A program made the position numbers and the translations under genes. A stretch of DNA of 64,000 nt from Halobacterium sp. DL1 (GTDB lineage: Archaea; Halobacteriota; Halobacteria; Halobacteriales; Halobacteriaceae), in NCBI GenBank assembly GCA_000230955.3, contig CP007061.1, forward strand, positions 248,001 to 312,000. Reading direction: 5' to 3'. Under the pieces are notes generated by a model. That model was not told the origin of the DNA. It saw only the letters and a program-made list of their open reading frames with translations, and did not search any database. This document shows positions 35,443 through 43,100 of this stretch, one piece after another (position 1 is the stretch's first letter; every line of letters begins with the position of its first letter).

Positions 35443-36114
35443 TCACCGCTCCTCTTGACCTATCGAGTCACCAATCCATTCAACGACACGTAGGAGTTCC
35501 ACCATCGGCGATGGATCGGACACTTGTTCGATCGTGTGACGGGCGGTCCCGAACCCTGGTGGAAGGAGGTCTGCTGAGACAGTGAGCGGACGCTCGCCAT
35601 CTGAGGCCCACTGAACTTCCCGGTACATAATGTGATTTGGTGCAATGTCACTGTACTCTGTGGACCGATCATATACAGTCGGACCCTCAACCACGCACGG
35701 AGCGATTCCACTAGGGAGATTCACTAAGAGAACATCACCGGGGTCAACTCCTTCAACGAACGTTCGGATGCTCCCAATAGCTTTTCCTGCCTTAATTTTC
35801 GTGTCTTCATCGGGATATATCTCCTCATGCATGATGTCCCGAATTATATCCCACTGGATTTGCCCCTTGAGCGTATTTCCATAAGGCTCGTGTACGGTTT
35901 CGGGGGTCAGGACACTACCGTCTGTAGCGAGCTCAACACCACCGTTAGTGGCAAGCGCCCAATCCGAGATCGTGACGACACCGTCCTCGAACAGTCGGTC
36001 AGCGTAGGCTTCTCGGTCAACGTCATGGTATGCGATATTGAATTTGAATAGTCGGTTGGATGAGACGATATCCCTAATTCGCCGCCATAGGGGCGTCTCC
36101 TCGGAAGTGCTCAT
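35443..36114 (-). CDS. Hypothetical protein with a C-terminal small beta-barrel pattern
   Basis: 223 aa from ATG 36114. The N-terminal half is helical (WRRIRDIVSSNRLFKF, GQIQWDIIRDIMHEEI). The second half reads GVDPGDVLLVNLPSGIAPCV, then a hydrophobic strand, MYREVQWASD, then TARHTIEQV. This is like the small barrels (EVE- or SH3-like) that accompany Mrr/McrB-type restriction proteins. No nuclease motif is visible. It is divergent from the gene at 36242, with a 127-bp shared promoter region. Function unknown; a defence link is speculation. Confidence 0.6.
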   Translation of the reverse strand: MSTSEETPLWRRIRDIVSSNRLFKFNIAYHDVDREAYADRLFEDGVVTISDWALATNGGVELATDGSVLTPETVHEPYGNTLKGQIQWDIIRDIMHEEIYPDEDTKIKAGKAIGSIRTFVEGVDPGDVLLVNLPSGIAPCVVEGPTVYDRSTEYSDIAPNHIMYREVQWASDGERPLTVSADLLPPGFGTARHTIEQVSDPSPMVELLRVVEWIGDSIGQEER

Positions 36115-36241
36115 ACAGATACCAAGCGTCCATTGGCCAAATATCCAGCGAACATTAGCCAAGGTCCGAATAGAATCTAGACATAGGCCAAAACCAATTT
36201 TACCCTTGGGTTTTTTCTACTTGGCCCCTCACATAGCAGAT

Positions 36242-36736
36242 ATGGGACCTACTCCCCACTCCGAGGCGGTTGCAATTGCCTGCGAGAACAAGGCGGTACC
36301 CAGCGAATCCCAGGGGCGGTACAACGCAACCGGGCTTTTGGTTGTCGACTACAGCACAGGCCACTCCTTCAACAAAGACGACCACGACGGTAGCGCCTCA
36401 ACCACAGCGTTCAACGCCGTAAGAGATGCCTCCCGCTACGGTGGAATCGGAACGATCCGAAGCCCTGATTCGGAACTGATCACCGTAGGTCGGTACGGAA
36501 CTGACGGCATCCGGCTGCTGGACTCTGTTGGAACCAAGGACTACGACCTAAAGGGGCTGCAGTTCGAGGAGTACGCAGTACTCGGACCGGGCGACGACCG
36601 GTACGGACGTGTGAAGGACATCTCAGGGACGCTAGGGTCAACCGTTCGTCATCTTCCCGATGACAAAGCGGCTGACCTGCGGGAACTGCTCGCTGAACTT
36701 GAAGCTGAAGGGAGAATGCGGCGGCCTGTTCGATAA
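36242..36736 (+). CDS. Hypothetical acidic protein
   Basis: 164 aa, MGPTPHSEAVAIACENKAVP... ATG 36242 gives an acidic, ordered-looking protein with GLLVVDYSTGHSFNKDDHD and YGGIGTIRSPDSELITVGRY. The frame extends upstream to 36038, but that part is basic and overlaps the divergent promoter. I do not recognise a family and see no catalytic motif. It is divergently paired with the barrel-containing gene at 35443. Confidence 0.6.
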   Translation: MGPTPHSEAVAIACENKAVPSESQGRYNATGLLVVDYSTGHSFNKDDHDGSASTTAFNAVRDASRYGGIGTIRSPDSELITVGRYGTDGIRLLDSVGTKDYDLKGLQFEEYAVLGPGDDRYGRVKDISGTLGSTVRHLPDDKAADLRELLAELEAEGRMRRPVR

Positions 36737-36987
36737 GCAAGCTACCCCATTACCAACGTATCACCCGGGTCGAAGTCCATCTCGGGACCGAACAACAATT
36801 ATCTGAGCTCCCACGCCGAGAGCTTGTACTCATATTAGCTGCAACCGCTTCAGTCGTGTACCTGTTCACCGACTACGTGGGCAATGTCCAGTGACCCGCT
36901 GGAAAACTCCTGTCTGACCCCGTCCTCTATATCCAGCACGCGATTTCTGTCCACTAGTGACGATTTCAGCAGAGCCGAAAAGTAAGA

Positions 36988-37899
36988 TTAGTGCGTTTCT
37001 ACCCACATACGCCCCATTGTCGATAGTTCCGTCTCGTGTCTATTTCCGCTATCCCTTCGGGTGACGTACCCCTTTGTATCTAGGTTAGACACATTGTACT
37101 GAACTCGACTTCTGAATGATTCGCCATATTCTTCGCCATTCTCCTCGGCCATCGCCTCCGCAAGTTCTGAGGTCGATTCGAACGTACCCTTCCCCTTGAG
37201 AAATCGAAGAACATGCTCCTCGAACTCTTTCACGTTGCTACCAGGGGATGACGGAAACTCAACGAACATATGCCCGTCACCATCTAAATCTTCCCGCGTA
37301 CCCTCTGTCACGCCACTTTCATCGACCCGATCTAGTATGTCGGTAATCGCCTCATAGTGCTGATGTACCCGAAGGTCTTCGTACTCCTTCAGTTCATCAA
37401 AGGCCTCGGCCGCATCTTCCAACACATCAAGCATTTCCAAGACCAGATACTCCTTGGGGGCCACGTAGTACGTGTGTACGCGATCTCGGATGTCCTCGAA
37501 CTCCTCTTGTTTCTCAGCTATCAGTGAGTCAGCAGCTGTCGCAAACGCGAACGACACCGTCCGCGGCATGGAGGAGATATTGACGTAGACTTCGTTCCCC
37601 CTCTTGATTTCCTCCAGAATGTAGTCATGCGCTTTGGGATAGAGCGTCTCGTACTCGTACATCTCTTCAAGATTGACTGCCTCAATTTGGACCTCGATGT
37701 CGATCAGCTCGAATGTACGCTCCAGTTTCCCGGTCATATTCTTTGCAAGCTGCGCTGCCCGGTCTGTCGGGTCATCGTCGGGCTCGCCTTTGTGGGTGAG
37801 GAGGACGACACGGTCAGCCTCCATCTCACCCTTTGATATTGGACGAATAAGGCGGTCAAAATCGAATCCGACTGGTATGAAATGAACCCTATCACTCAT
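36988..37899 (-). CDS. CARF/DUF6293-like ligand-sensing wHTH regulator
   Basis: 303 aa. The N-terminus VHFIPVGFDFDRLIRPIS, then DRVVLLTHKGEPDDDPTDRA and a nucleotide-fold motif EVYVNISSMPRTVSFAFATA, resembles CARF-type Rossmann domains. Haloarchaeal HFX_2341/DUF6293 regulators have this layout. The C-terminal 90 residues hold a wHTH (VLRFLKGKGTFESTSELAEAM ... RVQYNVSNLDTKGYVTRR). CARF domains bind cyclic oligoadenylates or related nucleotides and control accessory nucleases or transcription. It is divergent from the gene at 38068 and probably regulates that operon. No CRISPR array is in the window. Confidence 0.7.
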   Translation of the reverse strand: MSDRVHFIPVGFDFDRLIRPISKGEMEADRVVLLTHKGEPDDDPTDRAAQLAKNMTGKLERTFELIDIEVQIEAVNLEEMYEYETLYPKAHDYILEEIKRGNEVYVNISSMPRTVSFAFATAADSLIAEKQEEFEDIRDRVHTYYVAPKEYLVLEMLDVLEDAAEAFDELKEYEDLRVHQHYEAITDILDRVDESGVTEGTREDLDGDGHMFVEFPSSPGSNVKEFEEHVLRFLKGKGTFESTSELAEAMAEENGEEYGESFRSRVQYNVSNLDTKGYVTRRDSGNRHETELSTMGRMWVETH

Positions 37900-38035
37900 A
37901 GTTCATAGTCAGCCACCTCCGTGTTAAATCTCTCCGATATTGACCGCCTATCGCCACCATATAGTTTCGGCCCGCCTAGAACATAGACGATTTGTGTCCT
38001 ATCTGGCCCACCTGTTTGAAAATTCTCCAACAAAG

Positions 38036-38045
38036 TTTTATATAC
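38036..38045 (+). promoter_or_regulatory. TATA box for the barrel-protein operon
   Basis: TTTTATATAC, centred about 27 nt before GTG 38068. The spacing suits a leaderless GTG start. It lies within the 168-bp divergent region shared with the CARF-like regulator. Confidence 0.65.
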
Positions 38046-38067
38046 AGAATTCGTAGAATGGCGGTAG

Positions 38068-38964
38068 GTGCCAAGTGAACGACCCGCACCATCGCCAATG
38101 AATTCGCACTCCATACAGAGAGATTCGCATAGAGGTCAGCAAACCCTGTTAGCCTCCTTGATTGCGCAGTACTCCCAACTTCAGGCGATTCTCCGCCTCG
38201 AGCCCAGCGGGAAGTTTCTCGATCTACTGGAGGCGGATCCAACGATTGAACACGTGATGGTGACACTCAGCGAAGCCGAGAGCGTTCTGAGAAATCACGG
38301 AGGATTCGATAACATCCTCCAGCCCCACCACAAACTCACAATCGTGGGCACGGAACCCGACCCAACAGTCACGGACAGAGGGCGATGGGCGGAAATAGAC
38401 CTCTATGCCGAAATCACGCGTGAGGCGCGAATCATCCCGGACTGGTTATGGGTCTACCATCAGATGGAGCCAGAACATCAGTTAGAGAACGTGAGAAAGT
38501 ACCTCGATCGATTCGAATGGCTCTACCAGACGGCCGAGGAGATGGGACTATCCCACGAACTCATACCTTTGGCTAAAGGGCTTTCTCAACCCCATTTCAA
38601 GGAGGCTCGTGAGACCTTCGCCCGACTGGGTATCGATCGGTTCGCCATGTACGGCGTCCAGACACCCAGCAACTACGAATTCCGAGATCGGATACATCAG
38701 GCGGCTACCACCCTGAACCCTGAGGGAGTTTTGGTCATCGGTCGAGGGTCACCGAGACAGGTCGAAGTGCTGCCGGAGGTTGTTGATGAGGCTGCTGGGT
38801 GGTACTGGAAGCAGGATTGCGGTCTGACGACGGACGGGTATTCACAACAGAGGTTAGCCATGTGGATTTACGAAATCAAACAAGCGCTAGAGACGGAGCG
38901 CACCGACGAGCAGTCGCGAATTGGAGACTACCTTCCGGACTCTGAGGTGGTTATCAATGGGTGA
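38068..38964 (+). CDS. Possible TIM-barrel protein, TGT/DpdA-like pattern
   Basis: 298 aa, GTG start supported by the TATA spacing; ATG 38098 is the alternative. Repeating strand-helix units run through it: HVMVTLSEAESVL, IPDWLWVYHQ, HELIPLAKGLSQ, RFAMYGVQTP, GVLVIGRGSPRQVEVLPEV. The GxGSPxQ turn after a strand resembles the LLGxGxPxxL element of tRNA-guanine transglycosylase-type barrels. No zinc site is visible, so base-exchange activity is unproven. It overlaps the next gene by 8 nt. The fold is inferred from pattern alone. Confidence 0.5.
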   Translation: MPSERPAPSPMNSHSIQRDSHRGQQTLLASLIAQYSQLQAILRLEPSGKFLDLLEADPTIEHVMVTLSEAESVLRNHGGFDNILQPHHKLTIVGTEPDPTVTDRGRWAEIDLYAEITREARIIPDWLWVYHQMEPEHQLENVRKYLDRFEWLYQTAEEMGLSHELIPLAKGLSQPHFKEARETFARLGIDRFAMYGVQTPSNYEFRDRIHQAATTLNPEGVLVIGRGSPRQVEVLPEVVDEAAGWYWKQDCGLTTDGYSQQRLAMWIYEIKQALETERTDEQSRIGDYLPDSEVVING

Positions 38965-40117
38965 CGGGACGACAGACGACCTGTACATTGACCCCGAGGA
39001 CGATGACAGTGGTAGTGCCTCCGGTGACGAAGCGCCAGACGTCGATCCCGACCAGACAGGGGTTGACGAGTACACCGATGAATCGCCGTCAGAGGAAGCA
39101 CCCTCTGAAGATTCTGCCCCCCAGCCAACGGAGACCACACCGTCCGGAACAGACGGTAATGGAAGCAGTGGGGGTGGAGGTGGAGGCGGTGGCATCATCG
39201 GAATCCCCGAAGGTGTGGAGGTAGGTGGCGACTCCCCCGATGAGGCAGGAGAGGACCCCGATTCTTCAGAGCCCGAGAAGTCACAGGATCCCGAGACTCC
39301 GGACGAAGAACTGGAACAAGAGGAGTCGGAAGACGAGGATGATGACGACGATGAAGAAGAACAAGAACCGAAGGTTGTGCAATACTCAGACCCATGGGAC
39401 AACGTGGGGTGGGGGCTGTATCCCATAATACTCAAAATCAAAGAGCGGTACGGACACGAAGTCGATACCGACTATCATCTTGTCCCCGTCCGCGAATTCG
39501 TCGACCCCAAAGAGATGGCATCGAAGTGGGAAAGAGACCGTCTTCGTCACAAGATGCCTATAGATACCTCCGTGTGGGAGGAGAATCCCCCGGAATCAAC
39601 CGAACTCGCAAACCGCGCTTACCTGGCAGCGATGCACCAAGGGCCAAACGCCGCCCAACGATACCTTCGACGGCTTCGGACGGCCACCATGGTCGAAGGG
39701 ACAAACATCGAGGATAAGGAGATCCTTTTCGAATTAGCGGAGAACGCGGGGCTCGATACCAACCAATTGGAGGAAGCTTGGGACAAAGTAGAGCCTCGTC
39801 AGACTAAACGTGATCTCAATCCGCCCTTCACCAAATTCCACGTCGACGGAGAGGAAGTCACTCAATCGGGCTATCTGCATTACGACGACATCGTCGATAT
39901 TTTCGACCAATCAGGAATCGATAGTGAGGAGCCGCAACCCCTCTCCGGATTCGTTACCGAGCACGGCCCTGTTGCGACTCAAGAAGTCATGACGGTTTAC
40001 GAGTGGCCGCAGGACCGAGCAGAGGAAGAACTCCAACAGCGGGACGATATTGTGCCTGTTGAGATCGGAGTTGGAACATTTTGGACGCGACACAAACAGG
40101 CAAATGAGAGGATCTGA
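38957..40117 (+). CDS. Acidic low-complexity protein with globular C-terminus
   Basis: 386 aa. Residues 1-150 are almost all Asp, Glu, Ser, Pro and Gly, with a run of eight Gly (GNGSSGGGGGGGGIIGIP) and a poly-Asp/Glu stretch. Residues 150-386 look folded: WGLYPIILKIKERYGHEVD, YLAAMHQGPNAAQRYLRRLR and LAENAGLDTNQLEEAWDKV suggest helical domains, and the last part is beta-rich. The start overlaps the upstream barrel gene, so the two are coupled. The N-terminal tail may be a flexible spacer. I do not recognise the family. Confidence 0.6.
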   Translation: MGDGTTDDLYIDPEDDDSGSASGDEAPDVDPDQTGVDEYTDESPSEEAPSEDSAPQPTETTPSGTDGNGSSGGGGGGGGIIGIPEGVEVGGDSPDEAGEDPDSSEPEKSQDPETPDEELEQEESEDEDDDDDEEEQEPKVVQYSDPWDNVGWGLYPIILKIKERYGHEVDTDYHLVPVREFVDPKEMASKWERDRLRHKMPIDTSVWEENPPESTELANRAYLAAMHQGPNAAQRYLRRLRTATMVEGTNIEDKEILFELAENAGLDTNQLEEAWDKVEPRQTKRDLNPPFTKFHVDGEEVTQSGYLHYDDIVDIFDQSGIDSEEPQPLSGFVTEHGPVATQEVMTVYEWPQDRAEEELQQRDDIVPVEIGVGTFWTRHKQANERI

Positions 40118-40195
40118 GCCAACCCTGCTCGGTAATTTATCGAGTACTGAAAACCACGTCGTCGGCTCCTGCCGGGAAAATGACTTAGTGAGTGA

Positions 40196-41086
40196 ATGAA
40201 ACGAAGGACATTCCTTAAAGCGACGGCAGCTACGCCGATTGCGGCTTCAGGGGATGTAACCGCCCTGAAAGAGAGGAGTACAGTAGACGATGTCGCCGAC
40301 AGCTATTTCGACGCACTCCCGGAGACGAAAACCGAGCGGAACGACACCGTCATTCAATGTGCCAACGAACTGTGCTCCGCACGCAAGGCCATCTCTGGAG
40401 AGACCCTCAATGCAGTGGTCGATAGTAGCGAGTCTGTGTCTGACGTCGTCCGTCGTCTCCAGTTTGGAGTTCGCATCCTCAACGAGTACAACATCACCGA
40501 CAAGATAGACGAGTCTATGATTGAATCGGGACGACGGGATCTCAGCGAATATACCCGTTATCTCCCTCTCATTGGGAGTTTCAACAACCTCTGCAATGCT
40601 GCGTGTGTCGTCGAAACTCCTGATCCAAACCCAGAAGCTGTCAAGGAGTTCCTCTTCGCGTCGGCGGCGTTCGGTCTGGAGGTTGTCCTATGGACCATCG
40701 GTACTCCGTACAAGATGGCATGGAGAGGAACACGCTTCATCGCCAACCGCACATTCCTTCGGTTCGCCCGGCACGGCTGCCGAGGGTGTATCGCTCTACT
40801 GATGAGCGAACTCCATTGGGCGATTCGAGGTTCAGTCTACGGTGAGGCTGTCACAGACAGCAACGTCGAGTTCGTATGGGATCAAATTCAGAACCTCAAG
40901 ACCGACGCGGAGGAGTGGAACTACGACGTCAACCTGGATTTCACCTACGATGAGATACAGAACTTGATCGCCCCTGAAGGCGGCTCGGCTGTTGGGATGT
41001 TCCCGCAGGAAAAGGAGGGGCTAATCGAACGATACATCCCTGATTTCGATTTGGAGCTTCCAAACCTTTCCGAACTGCTCTGTTGA
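40196..41086 (+). CDS. Tat-exported hypothetical protein, C-terminus altered by IS insertion
   Basis: 296 aa. MKRRTFLKATAATPIAASG is a twin-arginine signal without a lipobox Cys. The mature part has a hydrophobic stretch, FLFASAAFGLEVVLWTIGTP, and several Cys. An IS5-type element is inserted at the last codons: the stop TGA at 41084 lies inside the IS end. Across the IS, the target duplication continues as CTACTCTCATAG, so the original protein ended SELLS and now ends SELLC. The damage is minimal. It is the last gene of the 38068-41086 set. Confidence 0.65.
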   Translation: MKRRTFLKATAATPIAASGDVTALKERSTVDDVADSYFDALPETKTERNDTVIQCANELCSARKAISGETLNAVVDSSESVSDVVRRLQFGVRILNEYNITDKIDESMIESGRRDLSEYTRYLPLIGSFNNLCNAACVVETPDPNPEAVKEFLFASAAFGLEVVLWTIGTPYKMAWRGTRFIANRTFLRFARHGCRGCIALLMSELHWAIRGSVYGEAVTDSNVEFVWDQIQNLKTDAEEWNYDVNLDFTYDEIQNLIAPEGGSAVGMFPQEKEGLIERYIPDFDLELPNLSELLC

Positions 41087-42004
41087 ATAGCAGTCTAATC
41101 AGCCAATATCACCGGTTTAGAAGGATGAAGCCGAGGAATTCGATCTTGGTATGGAAATCGATCTCCTCGACTTCGTAAAGCAGTGTCGGCACCTAGCCAA
41201 ACAAGCGTTGGGGAAGTACGCGGGCGAGCCCGCCAGCGGCGGGTTCGCCCGCTGGAAGCACGTCGTACTACACTGCTTCCGGCTCGAAGAGGGCCACAGC
41301 TACCGTGAAACGCCGAATCGGCTGAAGTATCTGACCGAGATTCGTGACGCACTCGGCTTAGATCGGGACGATCTCCCGGACTACAGCACGATCTACAAGT
41401 CGTTCGACCGGCTGAAAATGTGGGTGTGGCGGGTGTTGCTGCGCGTTTCAGCGCAGCAACACCCGCAGTCTGGCCACGCAGCACTCGACAGCACCTTCTT
41501 CGACCGGCGTTCAGCTTCGTCGTACTACCGCCAGCGATCCGGCAGTACCGTTCAGACGCTGAAAGTGACGACATTAACCGATGTAGAGTCTCTTGCCGTC
41601 CTTGACGTTCATGTCTCTGCCCGGTGGAAACACGACACGAAGACCGGGCCGCAGGTCGTCCGCCGGAACGCGGACGACCTGCTGTCCGTCGCGGCGGACA
41701 AAGCCTTCCACAACTGGCTGACCAAATACGAGTTCTACGCGCTGGGTGTCGACCCGCTCATCTTACAACGCGGGTCAAAACCACTAACCGTTGGACACAA
41801 CGCGCTTATCCGGGCAAAAGGCTACTCTCAGCGCTGGATGGCCGAGACGTCGTACTCGACAACGAAGCGCTCGCTCGGCGACGCCGTGCGAGCGCTCGGC
41901 TGGTATCGACAGTTCCGTGAAATCGTCCTCATGTTCGCCATCGCCAACATAGAACCGCTCTGTGAGCCACTCTAACTGTGACTCAGCATCTATTCAACAC
42001 GGCA
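41077..42004 (+). mobile_element. IS5-type insertion sequence with 9-bp target duplication
   Basis: 928 bp. Ends GCTCTGTTGAATAG (41077-41090) and CTATTCAACACGGC (41990-42003) are inverted copies with two mismatches. TTCCGAACT directly before the left end (41068-41076) is repeated directly after the right end (42005-42013). The element carries one transposase gene. Confidence 0.85.
41151..41975 (+). CDS. IS5-family (haloarchaeal) DDE transposase
   Basis: 274 aa, apparently full length. Catalytic positions fit DDE: LDSTFFDRR (first Asp), a middle VAADKAFHNWL (second Asp) and YSQRWMAETSYSTTKRSLGD (Glu), the usual haloarchaeal IS5-group order. The N-terminal part (HSYRETPNRLKYLTEIRDAL) is the DNA-binding helix region. 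ATG 41151 is 61 nt after the left terminal repeat. It should act on its own ends, whose GCTCTGTTGAA core also borders the 460-bp element at 42168. Confidence 0.9.
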   Translation: MEIDLLDFVKQCRHLAKQALGKYAGEPASGGFARWKHVVLHCFRLEEGHSYRETPNRLKYLTEIRDALGLDRDDLPDYSTIYKSFDRLKMWVWRVLLRVSAQQHPQSGHAALDSTFFDRRSASSYYRQRSGSTVQTLKVTTLTDVESLAVLDVHVSARWKHDTKTGPQVVRRNADDLLSVAADKAFHNWLTKYEFYALGVDPLILQRGSKPLTVGHNALIRAKGYSQRWMAETSYSTTKRSLGDAVRALGWYRQFREIVLMFAIANIEPLCEPL

Positions 42005-42074
42005 TTCCGAACTACTCTCATAGACGCACTGAAGTGATCAAGGATTCAAAACCAAATGCAGCAAAGAGATTATT

Positions 42075-42194
42075 ATGGGCGAGGATAGCGAAGATTCAGA
42101 CGCAGAGTCCGGGGAGGATCCAAATCCCACTATCTCTACAGGCCTTACTGTCGATATAGACGTTAGCGGCTCTGTTGAAATCCTCAGCAAGTGA
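42075..42194 (+). CDS. Possible 39-residue acidic ORF ending in a terminal repeat
   Basis: MGEDSEDSDAESGEDPNP... is very acidic, which suits a haloarchaeal coding start. Its last residues (GSVEIL) are encoded by the left terminal repeat of the 460-bp element, so it may be the truncated start of an older gene. No TATA box is evident. Low confidence. Confidence 0.3.
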   Translation: MGEDSEDSDAESGEDPNPTISTGLTVDIDVSGSVEILSK

Positions 42195-42257
42195 TATATT
42201 TTGACCCGGTTGCAGTCAATACAGAGAACAAGGATATTGGGGTCTGATAGCTCGCCA

Positions 42258-42265
42258 TTATTTTA
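42258..42265 (+). promoter_or_regulatory. TATA box inside the 460-bp element
   Basis: TTATTTTA, centred about 27 nt before ATG 42289. The spacing fits a leaderless transcript for the membrane ORF. Confidence 0.6.
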
Positions 42266-42288
42266 CCGCTCAATAAGAGACTGTACGT

Positions 42289-42543
42289 ATGGATAGCAAT
42301 TCAGACGAGACTAATATCGCCCTTGCGAGGCCGACGTGGGTCAAGAAATTACATCCTCGAACTGTCGGTTCGCGCTGTTGGAGCTGGTTCCGTCTAGACG
42401 CTGGTAGCCACGGTCAACTCTTGAGCGTCTTGAGTTATCTCCCTGCGATGCTCATCACACCGATTGTAACGGGTATTGCTCTTTTGTTGTATGCCATGGG
42501 ATACTCACTTACCCGTCCGGATGCAATGGTCGGCGGCGAGTGA
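42289..42543 (+). CDS. Small membrane protein carried by the MITE-like element
   Basis: 84 aa. A polar N-terminal half (MDSNSDETNIALARPTW) precedes one TM segment, LSYLPAMLITPIVTGIALLLYAMG. ATG is placed about 27 nt after a TATA box. It has no similarity that I recognise. It lies wholly between the terminal repeats, so it moves with the element; it may be a passenger gene or the remnant of a transposase-free IS derivative. Confidence 0.55.
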   Translation: MDSNSDETNIALARPTWVKKLHPRTVGSRCWSWFRLDAGSHGQLLSVLSYLPAMLITPIVTGIALLLYAMGYSLTRPDAMVGGE

Positions 42544-42627
42544 GCACACGACTATTAGATACGTAGCTTTCATCGACCGGCTGTTTCAGGCGAGAATATA
42601 TCTGAAGAAGAGGATTTCAACAGAGCC

Positions 42628-43100
42628 GTTGAACAGTAAACCGGGCCTTGTAATGTGTTACCGACTCTCCCGCTGCTCCACTTTGTTCAGGTAGCTGAAA
42701 TCCACCATGGATTCTTGTGGAAAATAGGGATATTATGGATTCAAGGGAGCCGTTATCAGTCGTTACAGACTTTGAAACGCAACTGTATATAAAGAAACGA
42801 CGATAGTGAATATGAGGCCCTTGTTGAATCCATCAATTGGTGATGGGTTTCAACAGCCGTGCTGCATACGCTGCGTATATCTTGGACAGTGTCAGATCAA
42901 TACAATCGGCTCTCTCACAGGACGGATGACAGAACAAACATTGGAGATGGGTGCTAACTCGCGTTCGTCGCATAGAATAGCGGCCAGCCGAAGTCCCATT
43001 CGAGGGTACCTCAGTTAGTAGTCGTCGCAGACCACTGCAAGCATTTGCATATACCATGCCATTCGCAGTAGTGTGTCCCGGTGGGAATCCGATCGTCGTC
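42628..43100. other. Insertion debris with an orphan promoter
   Basis: About 470 bp with no convincing gene. TATATAAAG at 42786-42794 is ideally spaced from ATG 42812. The frame from there (to 43018) is Arg/Ser-rich and soon crosses TTGTTGAATCC and GGTTTCAACAGCC, which resemble IS ends. It therefore looks like a gene start cut off by insertion. Confidence 0.5.
42786..42794 (+). promoter_or_regulatory. Orphan TATA box
   Basis: TATATAAAG, 18 nt before ATG 42812, the spacing of a leaderless promoter. The downstream frame does not look like a real protein. Confidence 0.5.

Larger units (their letters stand above)
42168..42627. mobile_element. 460-bp non-autonomous (MITE-like) element
   Basis: GGCTCTGTTGAAATCCT at 42168-42184 and its exact complement at 42611-42627 form perfect 17-bp terminal repeats. 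There is no transposase inside, but there is a promoter and an 84-codon membrane-protein ORF. The core GCTCTGTTGAA is shared with the IS at 41077, which could mobilise it. No target duplication is clear. Confidence 0.7.

Noticed and set aside
36988-37899. CARF-like regulator as evidence of a CRISPR-Cas locus
   Set aside because: No cas effector or adaptation genes and no repeat array are present; the RecB-like nuclease at 289 belongs to an AddB/UvrD set, not to cas genes.
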